Of a stretch of 64,000 bases of DNA, positions 9,399 to 18,905 are shown piece after piece. This DNA comes from Halorubrum sp. SD626R (GTDB lineage: Archaea > Halobacteriota > Halobacteria > Halobacteriales > Haloferacaceae): positions 1 to 64,000 of the forward strand of contig NZ_CVRT01000047.1 in NCBI RefSeq assembly GCF_001261915.1. Direction: 5' to 3'. The first letter of the stretch is position 1, and each line of letters begins with the position of its first letter. A program made the position numbers and the translations under genes. Under the pieces are notes generated by a model, which saw nothing but the letters and a program-made list of their open reading frames with translations, searched no databases and was not told the DNA's origin.

Positions 9399-10634
9399 GT
9401 GGCCGACTCCGTCTCCGACGCGACCGCAGACGAGGGCGTCGCGGCCGACGACGCCGAGGGAACCGAGCCCGAGGTCCCGGAGATCGACCTCCCGAGCGAC
9501 GCCTTCGACGCGGTTCTCGACGCGCTCGCCGACCGCGACCCCGGCGACCCGCTCCGGTTCGAGGGGTTCGGCGTCGCCCGCGACGGCGACGACGGTGACG
9601 ACGGCGACCCGGCGGGCGAGTACCGACTCGACCCCGCCGACGGCGACACCCAAACCGGGCTGACGGAGCGCGAGCTCCACGCGGCGCTCGACGAGCGCGC
9701 CCCCGAGGTGACGGACTGGCACGCCTTCGAGCGCGTCGTCGGCGAGTTCGGTCCCCGCCGGGCGTTCCTCCGATGGCTTGAGGACGCCGACGGCGCGACC
9801 GTGGCGACCCGCTACGCCGCGCTCGCCGAAGGGATCGAGCGCGCGTGGGGTGAACTGCGGATTACGGCCACCGTGACCGACCGCGGCGCGCGCCGGTACG
9901 ACGTGCGCCACGCCGACGACGCGGGCGTCCCCGCCGACGAGCTCGACGCCTACGACGACCCCCTCGACGCCCGCGGCCTCGTCAAACGCGACGCGAAGGG
10001 GCGCTACCGCCCCCTCAAGACCGCGCCGTCGCTCGCGGGAGGGTGGGTCTTCCCCGACCTCGGCCCGCGGGACGCCTACGAGGCGGTCGAGACGATCTAC
10101 CCCGCGACGGTCGCCAACTGGCACCGCGAGCGCGAGGGCGAGCTCGACGTGAGCCACTGGCGCGAGACGATGGCACGGCAGTCCGGCATCTACGGCGTCG
10201 TGAAGACGTGGGACCGCGGCGAGGGGTACGAGCACGTCAACTGGGTCGCGGAGGCCTGTTGCGACGACTCCCAGTGTCTTAAGCGCCGCGAGTGGGAGTA
10301 CGACGAGGAGACCGACCTCGATGTCGACGGCGGCGACGGCGCCTTCCCCTGCCGCGAGCCCTGCTCGGTCGTCGTCTCGGCCGCCCGCAAGTGGACCCGG
10401 CTGGAGAGCGAGCAGCCGCGGACCTACGAGTTCGAGCTGACGCCGAGCGAGAAGGAGCAGGTCGAAGATATTATCGACGCGGTCGCGGACGGCCGGATCG
10501 ACGAGATCCGCGAGGCCGACACGAAAGAGGGCGCGAACCGCTACCGGACGCGGTTCCTCCGGGCGAAACTGTTCGACGACGAGGAGAACCTCGCCGGCGT
10601 GCCGACCGAGCCGGACGAGGAAGACGAGGAGTAG
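9399..10634 (+). CDS. DR2241 family protein with putative 4Fe-4S centre
   Basis: This 411-residue acidic protein starts at a GTG 3 nt after cbiX. The middle holds a conserved block TVANWHREREGELDVSHWRE followed by MARQSGIYGVVKTWDRG. A cysteine cluster follows (VAEACCDDSQCLKRREW and then FPCREPCSV), consistent with an iron-sulfur cluster. The C-terminus (SEKEQVEDIIDAVADGRIDEIREAD) is helical. It matches the DR2241 family as I recall it, which is often found beside CbiX, so an electron-transfer or chelation-assisting role in corrin synthesis is inferred, not shown. Confidence 0.75.
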   Translation: MADSVSDATADEGVAADDAEGTEPEVPEIDLPSDAFDAVLDALADRDPGDPLRFEGFGVARDGDDGDDGDPAGEYRLDPADGDTQTGLTERELHAALDERAPEVTDWHAFERVVGEFGPRRAFLRWLEDADGATVATRYAALAEGIERAWGELRITATVTDRGARRYDVRHADDAGVPADELDAYDDPLDARGLVKRDAKGRYRPLKTAPSLAGGWVFPDLGPRDAYEAVETIYPATVANWHREREGELDVSHWRETMARQSGIYGVVKTWDRGEGYEHVNWVAEACCDDSQCLKRREWEYDEETDLDVDGGDGAFPCREPCSVVVSAARKWTRLESEQPRTYEFELTPSEKEQVEDIIDAVADGRIDEIREADTKEGANRYRTRFLRAKLFDDEENLAGVPTEPDEEDEE

Positions 10635-10708
10635 CGGGACGACCCAGAGCGGCGTCGGCTGGGACGCCCGTCAGCCGACGCGCCTACTGATGCCGCCGCC
10701 GCACGCCC

Positions 10709-12199
10709 TCAGATCGGGTACTCGCGCGGCTCGTGCTGGATCGAGATCCACTTCGTCTCCGTGATCTCCCGCAGGAACGCGTCGCTGTTGTACTCGCCGA
10801 CGCCCGACGCGCCGATCCCGCTGAACGGGACGTGCGCCTCGTCGTTGATCGGCTGGTCGTTAATGTGGACGTTCCCGGTCTCCATGCGGCCGGCGATCTC
10901 CTTCGCGAGGGAGAGGTCGCCGGCGTGGACGGCGCCGGAGAGCCCGTACTCGGTGTCGTTGGCGATCGCGACCGCCTCGTCCACGTCCGAGAACGGGATG
11001 ACGGGCGCGATGGGACCGAAGTGCTCGTTGCACGCCGCGGCCATGTCGTTGGTGACGCCCGACAGCACGGTCGGCGCGACGATCAGCGAGTCGTCGACGC
11101 CCTCCGTCGGGACGGTGTGACCGCCGGTCTCCAGTGTCGCGCCGGCCTCGACCGTCCGGTCGACGTACTCCAGCATCTCGTCTCGCTGGGACTCGTCGAT
11201 GATGGGGCCGACGGCGGTGTCGGGCTCGTGGGCGCTGCCGACCGCGAGCGACTCGGCGCGGTCGGTGAGCTTCGCGACGTACTCGTCGTACACGTCCTCG
11301 TGGACGACGTGGCGGTTGATCGAGATACACACCTGTCCTTGGTGGACGAACGAGCCGAACGTCGCCGCGTCGACGGCGCGGTCGACGTCGGCGTCGGCCG
11401 TGACGACGTGGGCGTTGTTGCCGCCGAGCTCCATCGCCGGGACCGCGAGGTTCTCGCCCGCGAGCCCCGCGACGTGCTGACCGACCTCGGTCGAGCCGGT
11501 AAAGGAGACCACGTCGCTCTCGGGGTGACTGGCGACGCGGTCGCCGATCTCGGAGCCGCGGCCGGTGACGACGTTGATCACGCCGTCGGGGAGATCGGTC
11601 TCCTCGAAGAGCCGGGCGAACAGCAGTCCGCCCGTGATCGGGGAGTTCGTGGAGGGCTTGAGGACGACGCCGTTCCCGGCGGCGATGGCGGGCAGCACGG
11701 CCCGTGCGCTCAGGTTCAGCGGGAAGTTCCACGGCGAGATGACCGTCACCACGCCCTTCGGGCCGCGCTCGACGACGTTCTCCTTGCCGGGGATGTTCGA
11801 CTCGGCGTGCTCGCCCTTCATCCGACGGGGCAGCGTCGCTGCCTCGCCGACGTGGTCGGCGGCGATCTGGATCGAGGTCTCGCCCATGATCGCCGAGCCG
11901 CCGGCCTCGTGGGCCAGCAGGTCGACCACCTCCTCGGAGTGTTCCTGCAGGGCCTGCAGGAACTGCTGAACGACCGCCGAGCGCTGCGCCGGCGGCGCCT
12001 CGGCCCACTCCGCCTGCGCCTCGGCCGCGGCCTCGTAGGCGTCGTCGACGTCGCCCTCGGTCGCGGCGGGCACCTCGGCGACGACCTCGCGCGTCGAGGG
12101 GTCCTCGACGGCGATCGTCTCGTCGTCGCCGGCGGCGACCCACTCGCCGTCGATGTACTGCGCGCTCCAGTCGGCGTCGATGGATAGATCGTTCGACAT
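10709..12199 (-). CDS. NAD(P)-dependent aldehyde dehydrogenase (benzaldehyde/vanillin-DH-like)
   Basis: This 496-residue enzyme belongs to the aldehyde dehydrogenase superfamily, oxidising an aldehyde to the acid. Visible landmarks are the cofactor region VISPWNFPLNL and KPSTNSP, FTGSTEVGQ, the catalytic Glu in MELGGNNAHVV, the catalytic Cys in HQGQVCISINR, and the C-terminal HVPFSGIGASGVGEYN. The order resembles aromatic aldehyde dehydrogenases, but the substrate cannot be read from sequence. The start at MSNDLSID (12199) was chosen over 12265. An imperfect palindrome directly upstream (12204-12223) suggests repression. Confidence 0.85.
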   Translation of the reverse strand: MSNDLSIDADWSAQYIDGEWVAAGDDETIAVEDPSTREVVAEVPAATEGDVDDAYEAAAEAQAEWAEAPPAQRSAVVQQFLQALQEHSEEVVDLLAHEAGGSAIMGETSIQIAADHVGEAATLPRRMKGEHAESNIPGKENVVERGPKGVVTVISPWNFPLNLSARAVLPAIAAGNGVVLKPSTNSPITGGLLFARLFEETDLPDGVINVVTGRGSEIGDRVASHPESDVVSFTGSTEVGQHVAGLAGENLAVPAMELGGNNAHVVTADADVDRAVDAATFGSFVHQGQVCISINRHVVHEDVYDEYVAKLTDRAESLAVGSAHEPDTAVGPIIDESQRDEMLEYVDRTVEAGATLETGGHTVPTEGVDDSLIVAPTVLSGVTNDMAAACNEHFGPIAPVIPFSDVDEAVAIANDTEYGLSGAVHAGDLSLAKEIAGRMETGNVHINDQPINDEAHVPFSGIGASGVGEYNSDAFLREITETKWISIQHEPREYPI

Positions 12200-12203
12200 C
12201 CGT

Positions 12204-12223
12204 ATTTTACCGAATGGTAGAAT
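12204..12223 (-). promoter_or_regulatory. imperfect palindrome in the aldehyde dehydrogenase promoter
   Basis: Plus-strand ATTTTACC and GGTAGAAT are inverted arms (one mismatch) around the 4-nt centre GAAT. The element ends 5 nt upstream of the start codon and would overlap the transcription start of a leaderless mRNA, a typical repressor position. The regulator is not identifiable here. Confidence 0.45.
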
Positions 12224-12376
12224 CAGGGAAAAGGCGGCCGATAGGGGTGGTATCGCCCGGATCACAGGCGGCCGACAGGTTCCCGAGAGCGGGCTCCACT
12301 CCCGGGGATTCCGCGCGCGTGCCTGCGATCAGGCATCGCGAAAGCTTTAGACGGGAGAGCGGCCTACCTCGGTGCA

Positions 12377-14971
12377 ATGAGTCGCGGCCCCGAGCTGATA
12401 ATCACGGAGAAGGACAACGCGGCGCGCCGCATCGCCGACATCCTGAGCGGCGAGTCCGCGACGGCGGAGCGGCAGAACGACGTGAACGTGTACAAGTGGG
12501 GCGGCAAGCGCTGTATCGGCCTCTCGGGCCACGTCGTCGGCGTCGACTTCCCGGCCGAGTACAACGACTGGCGCGACGTCGAGCCCGTCGAGCTCATCGA
12601 CGCGCCGGTCACCAAGGCGCCGACGCAGGAGGGGATCGTCGCCGCGCTCCGGAAACTGGCCCGAAACGCCTCCCGGGTCGTCATCGCGACCGACTACGAC
12701 CGCGAGGGCGAGCTGATCGGGAAGGAGGCGTACGAGCTGGTCCGCGAGGTGAACGAGGACGCCCCCATCGACCGCGTCCGGTTCTCCTCGATCACGGAGA
12801 ACGAGGTCACCGAGGCGTTCGCGAACCCCGACGAGCTCGACTTCGACCTCGCCGCCGCCGGCGAGGCACGACAGGTGATCGACCTCACGTGGGGCGCGGC
12901 GCTCACCCGCTTCCTCTCGCTGTCGGCCCGCCAGCTCGGCGACGACTTCATCTCGGTCGGCCGGGTGCAGGGGCCGACGCTCAAGCTCATCGTCGACCGC
13001 GAACGCGAGATCCAGGCGTTCGATCCCGAGTCCTACTGGGAGCTGTACGGGGACCTGACGAAATCCGGCGGCGACCCCTTCGAGGCGCGCTACTTCTACC
13101 TGAACGACGCGGGCAACGAGGCGGAGCGCGTCTGGGACGGCGACGTCGCCGACGTGCTCACCGAGGCGCTCGACGCGGCCGACGAGGCGGTCGTCGACGA
13201 CGTGCGCCGCCGCACCCGCACCGACGAGCCGCCGTCACCGTTCAACACCACGGCGTTCATCCGCGCCGCCGGCTCGCTCGGTTACTCCGCACAGCGCGCG
13301 ATGTCGCTCGCGGAGGACCTCTACACCGCCGGCTACGTCACCTACCCGCGAACGGACAACACGGTGTACCCCGACGACCTGGAGCCCCGCGAGCTGATCG
13401 AGGAGCTCTCGGCCGCCTCGACGTTCGGGGCAGACGCGAAGTCCCTCCTCGACCGGGACGAGATCGAGCCCACCGAGGGCGACGAGGAGACGACCGACCA
13501 CCCGCCGATCCACCCCACAGGTGAGCTCCCCTCGGCCTCCGACCTCTCCGAGGACGAGTGGGAGGTGTACGAGCTGATCGTGCGCCGCTTCCTCGCGACC
13601 TGCGCCGAGCCCGCGACGTGGGAGCGGCTCCGCGTCGTCGCCCTCGCGAACGGCGAGGCGACCGCGATCGCCGAGGGCGCGGACGGGCTCGCGGCCCTCC
13701 GGGACCCGGCGGACGCCGACGGTCCCGCCGACCTCGCTGCCGACGGCGGGCTCCGGCTGAAGGCGAACGGGAAGCGCCTGCTGGCGGCGGGCTACCACGA
13801 TGTCTACCCGTACCGCTCCAGCGACGAGCGGATCGTCCCGGACGTGGAAGTCGGCGAGACCCTCGATCTCACCGACCGGCGGACGGACGCGAAGGAGACC
13901 CAGCCGCCGCGCCGCTACGGCCAGTCCCGGCTCATCGAGGAGATGGAGAAGCGCGGCGTCGGCACGAAGGCGACCCGCCACCGCACCTTAGAGAAGCTGT
14001 ACGACCGCAACTACATCGAGAGCGACCCGCCGCGCCCGACGCGGCTCGCGGAGGCCGTCGTCGAGGCCGCGGAGGAGTTCGCGGAGCACGTCGTCAGCGA
14101 GGAGATGACCGCGCAGCTGGAGCGGGACATGCAGGCGATCGCCGCCGGCGAGAAGGGGTACGACGAGGTGACCGAGGACTCCCGCGAGCTGCTCGACCGC
14201 GTCTTCGACGACCTCACCGAGTCGCGCGAGGCGGTCGGCGACCACCTCCAGAAGTCGCTGAAGGCCGACAAGACGCTCGGCCCCTGTCCCGAGTGCGGCG
14301 AAGACCTCCTCGTCCGGAAGTCCCGGCAGGGGTCGTACTTCGTCGGCTGCGACGGCTACCCCGACTGCGAGCACACCCTCCCGCTCCCCTCGACGGGCAA
14401 GCCGCTCATCCTCGACGAGAGCTGCGAGGCGCACGACCTCCGGCACGTGAAGATGCTCGCCGGCCGGAAGACGTTCGTCCACGGCTGCCCGCAGTGCAAG
14501 GCCGACGAGGCGGACGAACAGGAGGACGAGGTGATCGGCGTCTGTCCCGACTGCGGGGAGGAGCACGGCGGAGAGCTGGCGATCAAGCGCCTCCGCTCCG
14601 GCTCCCGGCTCGTCGGCTGCACGCGCTACCCGGACTGCGACTACTCGCTGCCGCTCCCGCGGCGCGGCGAGATCGAGGTCACCGACGAGACCTGCGAGGA
14701 ACACGACCTCCCGCACCTCCGGGTCCACTCGGGCGACGAGCCGTGGGAACTCGGCTGTCCGATCTGCAACTACCGGGAGTTCACCGCCCGGCAGGAGGGC
14801 TCCGAACTCCAGACGGTGGAGGGCATCGGCGAGAAGACGGCCGAGAAGCTGCGAGACGTCGGCGTCGACGGCGTCGACGACCTCAAGTCCGCGGACCCGG
14901 ACGACCTCGCCGCCGACGTCGACGGCGTCGGCGCCGACACCGTCCGGAACTGGCAGGCGAAGGCCGACTGA
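12377..14971 (+). CDS. topA: DNA topoisomerase I (type IA)
   Basis: This 864-residue enzyme relaxes negative supercoils through a 5' phosphotyrosine intermediate. The Toprim domain (about residues 1-150) contains the acidic ATDYDREGELIG motif. The catalytic tyrosine is Y323 in VTYPRTDN. After the gate domains come zinc-ribbon modules of the CPECG...GCDGYPDC and CPDCG...GCTRYPDC types, with shorter Cys pairs between them. The C-terminus is a helix-hairpin-helix domain (VEGIGEKTAEKLRDVGVDG) that probably binds DNA. A TATA-like GCTTTAG at about 12345-12351 supports a leaderless start at 12377. Confidence 0.95.
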   Translation: MSRGPELIITEKDNAARRIADILSGESATAERQNDVNVYKWGGKRCIGLSGHVVGVDFPAEYNDWRDVEPVELIDAPVTKAPTQEGIVAALRKLARNASRVVIATDYDREGELIGKEAYELVREVNEDAPIDRVRFSSITENEVTEAFANPDELDFDLAAAGEARQVIDLTWGAALTRFLSLSARQLGDDFISVGRVQGPTLKLIVDREREIQAFDPESYWELYGDLTKSGGDPFEARYFYLNDAGNEAERVWDGDVADVLTEALDAADEAVVDDVRRRTRTDEPPSPFNTTAFIRAAGSLGYSAQRAMSLAEDLYTAGYVTYPRTDNTVYPDDLEPRELIEELSAASTFGADAKSLLDRDEIEPTEGDEETTDHPPIHPTGELPSASDLSEDEWEVYELIVRRFLATCAEPATWERLRVVALANGEATAIAEGADGLAALRDPADADGPADLAADGGLRLKANGKRLLAAGYHDVYPYRSSDERIVPDVEVGETLDLTDRRTDAKETQPPRRYGQSRLIEEMEKRGVGTKATRHRTLEKLYDRNYIESDPPRPTRLAEAVVEAAEEFAEHVVSEEMTAQLERDMQAIAAGEKGYDEVTEDSRELLDRVFDDLTESREAVGDHLQKSLKADKTLGPCPECGEDLLVRKSRQGSYFVGCDGYPDCEHTLPLPSTGKPLILDESCEAHDLRHVKMLAGRKTFVHGCPQCKADEADEQEDEVIGVCPDCGEEHGGELAIKRLRSGSRLVGCTRYPDCDYSLPLPRRGEIEVTDETCEEHDLPHLRVHSGDEPWELGCPICNYREFTARQEGSELQTVEGIGEKTAEKLRDVGVDGVDDLKSADPDDLAADVDGVGADTVRNWQAKAD

Positions 14972-15031
14972 CGCGCCGAGACCTTTCGACCAATAGACAC
15001 ATATGCGCGGCACTCGTCTGACCGATCATGT

Positions 15032-16525
15032 ATGGGTCGTGACAGCGAGGCTAACAGGGACGCGGACGGCGGCTTCCCGGTCGGCGACGAGGCCGACTTG
15101 GCCGGGAAGGACCCGTCCGTCGGCGACACGGCCCCGCCCGTCCTCCGCTCGTTCGTCGGCGCGGTCCCCACCCCGACGCTCGTGTGTGATCCGGAGAGCC
15201 GCGCGATCCGCGCGGCAAACGCCCCGGCCGCCGACCTGCTCGACCGCGACCGCGGCACGCTGACGCTGATGGGGCTCGACGACCTCGGCGAGGCGGCGAC
15301 GACCGTCGCCGGCGACCCGGTCGGGGAGTCGGCCGCCGCCGCGCGCGACGGCGGCGACGTCGTTCGGTTCGAGTGGACCGTCTCCGACGCCCCGCTCCGG
15401 CGCCTCGAACTCGCCGTCCGCCCCGCGACGGTCGCCGACCGCGAGTGGCTGATCGTCGGCCTGACCGATGTCACCGACCGGGTCTCCGCCGAGCGGCGCC
15501 TCCGGTCGCAGCTTCGGGCCACCGACGCGATCGCCGAGACGCTTCCGGCCGCGCTGTTCGAGTGTACCGCGCGCGGCACCCTCTCGCGGTGGAACGACCG
15601 GCTCGCCGCGGACGTCGGCTACGAGGGCGAGGCGCTGTCGGCCACCGCGCTGACGTCGCTGTTCGACGACGAGACCCGCGACGCCGTCGCCGACGCGCTT
15701 CAGTCCGTCTACGGCGAGGGGCGCGGCGCCGACTGCGAGGCGACGCTCGTCACCCGCTCCGGCGAGCGCGTCCCGTACCGCCTCTCGCTCGGTCCGGTCA
15801 CCGACGGCGACGAGGTCGTCGGCGCGGTCGGGGTCGGCGAGGACATCACCGAGGCGTCGCTCCGGGAGGAGCGGCTCGCCGTGTTGACGCGGGTGCTCCG
15901 CCACAACTTCCGGAACGACCTCAACGTCGTCACGGGGTTCACCGAGCGCGCGATCGCCGAGGTCGACGACCCGGAGCTCGCCGCCGAGCTGGAGCGCGTC
16001 GTCGACACCGCCGAGCGGCTGTTGCGCGTCGGAGAGACCTCCCGTCGGGTCGAGCGGCTGCTCGCCGATCGACCGGCCCCACGGCCGACGGACCTCGCGG
16101 ACGCGGTCGAGGAGGCCCTCGCGTCGCTCCCGCCGGAGCTCCGCGAGCGCGCGGACATCGAGGTCGACGTCCCGGCGGGGATCACGGTGTCGGCCGTGGG
16201 CTACCTCGCCGAGGCGATCGCGGAGCTCGTCGACAACGCGATCCGGCACGGCGACGCCGACCGCCCCTCGGTGAGCGTCACGGCCGCCGAGCTCCCCAGC
16301 GACTCGTGGACCTCCCTGGTCGTCGCCGACGACGGCCCGGGGATCCCGCCCGCCGAGCGCGCGGTACTCACCGGCGAGGAGACGCCGCTGGAGCACGCCA
16401 GCGGGCTGGGACTGTGGTACGTCAACTGGATCGTCAGCGCCGGCGGCGGGGGCTTCGACATCGGCGAGAGTAAGGCCGGCGGCACGCGGATCGAGATCGA
16501 GCTCCGCACGCCGGACGGGGAATAG
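15032..16525 (+). CDS. PAS-domain sensor histidine kinase
   Basis: This 497-residue soluble kinase has no membrane segment. It appears to hold two PAS-like domains (about residues 35-155, starting VPTPTLVCDPESRAI, and 165-285, ECTARGTLSRWNDRLAADVG). These are followed by the haloarchaeal H-box LRHNFRNDLNV with the predicted phospho-acceptor H291, and a HATPase domain with LVDNAIRHGDA (N box), VADDGPGIPPAER (G1) and GLGLWYVNWIV (G2). No response regulator is adjacent, so it is an orphan kinase. The signal is unknown; PAS suggests redox, light or a small ligand. Confidence 0.88.
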   Translation: MGRDSEANRDADGGFPVGDEADLAGKDPSVGDTAPPVLRSFVGAVPTPTLVCDPESRAIRAANAPAADLLDRDRGTLTLMGLDDLGEAATTVAGDPVGESAAAARDGGDVVRFEWTVSDAPLRRLELAVRPATVADREWLIVGLTDVTDRVSAERRLRSQLRATDAIAETLPAALFECTARGTLSRWNDRLAADVGYEGEALSATALTSLFDDETRDAVADALQSVYGEGRGADCEATLVTRSGERVPYRLSLGPVTDGDEVVGAVGVGEDITEASLREERLAVLTRVLRHNFRNDLNVVTGFTERAIAEVDDPELAAELERVVDTAERLLRVGETSRRVERLLADRPAPRPTDLADAVEEALASLPPELRERADIEVDVPAGITVSAVGYLAEAIAELVDNAIRHGDADRPSVSVTAAELPSDSWTSLVVADDGPGIPPAERAVLTGEETPLEHASGLGLWYVNWIVSAGGGGFDIGESKAGGTRIEIELRTPDGE

Positions 16526-16555
16526 GGTCCGACCCGCCTCCGGCCGCCGCCCCGA

Positions 16556-16960
16556 TCAGTCGACGACCCGGACCTCGTCGCCGACGGCGACCCCGTCGGC
16601 CGCGCCCGCGGGGAGTTCGACGACCGTGTCGGCCCGCCCCCGACCCAGCCCGACGAACGGGGCGAGCCGCGTCCGCTCGGTCACCTCGCCGTCGACGAGC
16701 CACAGCGCGTCGATCGCGAACGGGACGAACAGCATGTGGAGCCACCGCGTGTCGACCTCCTCGAACGGGAACACGAGCGCGTAGCCGTCGGGAACGGAGC
16801 GCCTGAACATCAGCCCGCGGGCCTGTTGAAGCGTCGACCGGGCGACGTCGACGTCGCTCGCGAGGACGGTCGGATCGCGGTCGGTGCCGTCGGTCGTCTC
16901 AGTGTCGCCGTCGGCCCCCGAGCCGCCCTCGGACGCCCCGCTGCGGTGGACGAGTCGCAC
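16556..16960 (-). CDS. DUF192 family protein
   Basis: This 134-residue protein carries the DUF192 fold: STLQQARGLMFRRSVPDGYALVF, the conserved DTRWLHMLFVPFAIDALWLV block, and the terminal VVELPAGAADGVAVGDEV. Family function is unknown; in haloarchaea many members are secreted or small soluble proteins, and no signal peptide is visible here. A TATA-like CTATTTAT at plus-strand 16983-16990 is 27 nt before a GTG at 16960, so that start is preferred over the GTG at 16969. A low-complexity Gly/Asp/Thr stretch follows the first residues. Confidence 0.8.
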   Translation of the reverse strand: MRLVHRSGASEGGSGADGDTETTDGTDRDPTVLASDVDVARSTLQQARGLMFRRSVPDGYALVFPFEEVDTRWLHMLFVPFAIDALWLVDGEVTERTRLAPFVGLGRGRADTVVELPAGAADGVAVGDEVRVVD

Positions 16961-17052
16961 GCTGGGCACGTGGCGGGCGTCGGATAAATAGCCTCGCGAT
17001 CGGGACGGCGGGGCGCCGTCGGGGCGGCGGCGGTCGCGACGTCCCTGTCGGC

Positions 17053-17307
17053 TCAGCTCGCGCTTCCGTACGTCTCTTCGAGGTACTCGACGATGTCGTC
17101 GCTCTCGGGCATCCCCTCGACCCCGTTCGCCTCGTCGACGAGGACGATCGCGCCGGTCTGGCCGCTGACCTCCTCCACCTCGGTGCGCTCGGAGTGCGAG
17201 CGCGGCACCATCACCGACTCGTACTCCAAGTCGAGGTCGGCGAGCTTCGTCTTCACCTTCGCGCAGTACGGGCAGCCCTCCAGTTCGTAGAGCGTCAGGT
17301 TTGCCAT
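17053..17307 (-). CDS. glutaredoxin-like / GST N-terminal domain protein
   Basis: This 84-residue thioredoxin-fold protein begins MANLTLYELEGCPYCAKVKTKL. The CPYC redox pair (C12/C15), the conserved LEYESVMVPRS strand and a terminal ESDDIVEYLEETYG helix match single-domain glutaredoxins. Haloarchaea use gamma-glutamylcysteine rather than glutathione, so a thiol reductase role with that thiol is likely (inference from known haloarchaeal physiology). GGAGG lies 5 nt before the ATG and a TATA-like TTCTTTAC at about 17330-17337 lies 27 nt upstream. Confidence 0.85.
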   Translation of the reverse strand: MANLTLYELEGCPYCAKVKTKLADLDLEYESVMVPRSHSERTEVEEVSGQTGAIVLVDEANGVEGMPESDDIVEYLEETYGSAS

Positions 17308-17401
17308 CACCCCTCCTACGGCGTAGACGCGTAAAGAAGTACGGTGGACGGTGCGCGCGGCGCGCACTGGCGGCGGTTCGGTCCGCCGCCGCGCGCCCGC
17401 C

Positions 17402-18781
17402 CTACAGGATGTAGCCGGCGGTCGAGAGGACGTAGTAGGCGGCGAGCAGCGCCGCGATGACGTACTGCCCGAGCGCGACGTCGTCGGCCTCGCCGATCGC
17501 GACCTTGATCAGCGGGTACGAGACGATACCGGCGGCGAGCCCGTCGGCGATGGAGTAGGCGAACGGCATCACGGTGACGGTGAGCCCCGCGGAGACGGCC
17601 CACGCCGGGTCGGTCCAGTCGACCTCGACGAGCCCCTGGAGCATCATCACGCCGACGACGATCAGCGCGATGAAGGAGGCGTACGCCGGGATCGCGGCGA
17701 CGACGGGGATCGCGGCGAGCGACGCGAGGAAGAGGAGGGCGACGACCAGCGCGGTCAGCCCGGTGCGGCCCCCCTCCTCGACGCCGGTCGACGACTCGAT
17801 GTACGTCGTCACGGTCGAGGTACCGAGCACCGCGCCGAACGTGGTCCCGACCGCGTCGGCCATCAGCGGCCGGTCCATGTCGGGGAGGTCGCCGTCGTCG
17901 TCGAGGAAGTCGCCGAACTGCGAGACGCCGATGAGCGTCCCCGCGGTGTCGAAGAAGTCGACGAAGAAGAACGTGAACACGACCAGGACGAACGTGAGCG
18001 GGTCGATACCGGAGAGCCCCTCGACGAACGCGCCCGCCAGCGGCGTGATGTCGTACTGCGCGGAGGGGAGCGACTCGGGCGTGACCGTCCCGCGGGCGAA
18101 CACGCCGCCGAGGGTGAGCGCCCACCCCGCGAGCGCGGTGGTGAGGACGCCGACGATGATCGCTCCCGTCACGTTCCGCGCCCACAGCACGAACGTCAAC
18201 ACGAGGCCGAGCACGCCGAGGATCGCCCACGGGTTCGCGAAGACGTTCCCGAGCGCGACGAGCGTCGCGTCGTCGTTGACGACGAGCTGGAGCTCTTGGA
18301 ACCCGATGAACAGCAGGAAGAGTCCGATCCCGGCCCCGACCGACCGCTTGACCGGCTCGGGGAACAGCCGGATGACGTACTCGCGGGCGCCGACCGCGGT
18401 GAGCAACATGAACAGCACGCCCTCGACGAAGACGGCGGCCAGCGCCGTCTGCCACCGGATGCCGAGCCCCAACACGACGGTGAACGCGAAGAAGGCGTTG
18501 AGGCCGAGTCCGGGCGCGAGCCCGAACGGCCGGTTGGCGTAAAACGCCATCACCAGCGTCGCCACCGCGGAGGAGAGCACCGTGGCGATGGCGATCATCT
18601 GGATCACCTCTCCCTGGCTGTACCCCTCTATCTGGATCGCGTTCGAGAGGATCGTGGGGTTGACCACGATGATGTACGACATCGCGAGGAACGTCGTGAG
18701 CCCGGCGATCACCTCGGTCCGGACGTCCGACCCGTGCGACTCCACGTCGAACCGCGCCGCCAGCGCGTCTGAAAGGCCCAT
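17402..18781 (-). CDS. NCS2 family nucleobase permease (AzgA-like)
   Basis: This 459-residue membrane protein has about 12-14 hydrophobic segments and belongs to the NCS2 xanthine/uracil/guanine-hypoxanthine permeases. Recognisable blocks are TFLAMSYIIVVNPTIL near the N-terminus, PFGLAPGLGLNAFFAFTVV, FFFVDFFDTAGTLIGVSQ and SSTGVEEGGRTGLTALVV, the pattern of the AzgA branch that takes up guanine, hypoxanthine or adenine. It lies 124 bp downstream of a phosphoribosyltransferase-HTH gene on the same strand, which fits purine salvage. The intergenic region holds AT-rich promoter sequence near 18850-18860. Confidence 0.92.
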   Translation of the reverse strand: MGLSDALAARFDVESHGSDVRTEVIAGLTTFLAMSYIIVVNPTILSNAIQIEGYSQGEVIQMIAIATVLSSAVATLVMAFYANRPFGLAPGLGLNAFFAFTVVLGLGIRWQTALAAVFVEGVLFMLLTAVGAREYVIRLFPEPVKRSVGAGIGLFLLFIGFQELQLVVNDDATLVALGNVFANPWAILGVLGLVLTFVLWARNVTGAIIVGVLTTALAGWALTLGGVFARGTVTPESLPSAQYDITPLAGAFVEGLSGIDPLTFVLVVFTFFFVDFFDTAGTLIGVSQFGDFLDDDGDLPDMDRPLMADAVGTTFGAVLGTSTVTTYIESSTGVEEGGRTGLTALVVALLFLASLAAIPVVAAIPAYASFIALIVVGVMMLQGLVEVDWTDPAWAVSAGLTVTVMPFAYSIADGLAAGIVSYPLIKVAIGEADDVALGQYVIAALLAAYYVLSTAGYIL

Positions 18782-18905
18782 GTACGGACATGGCTCGTCA
18801 GTATCTCCACATAAGCCTTGCTGAACGAAACCGAGATGTATCCACTAACATGTATATTTTGGCGACTTCTCACCCGGTAAACCGAAAAATACTGGTCGAA
18901 CGTGC

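Noticed and set aside
7617..10634. A >1000-codon plus-strand frame upstream of and through the DR2241-type gene
   Set aside because: The N-terminal part is Arg/Ser/Pro-rich antisense translation of the genes at 7486-8398 and cbiX; only the part from the GTG at 9399 looks like a protein.
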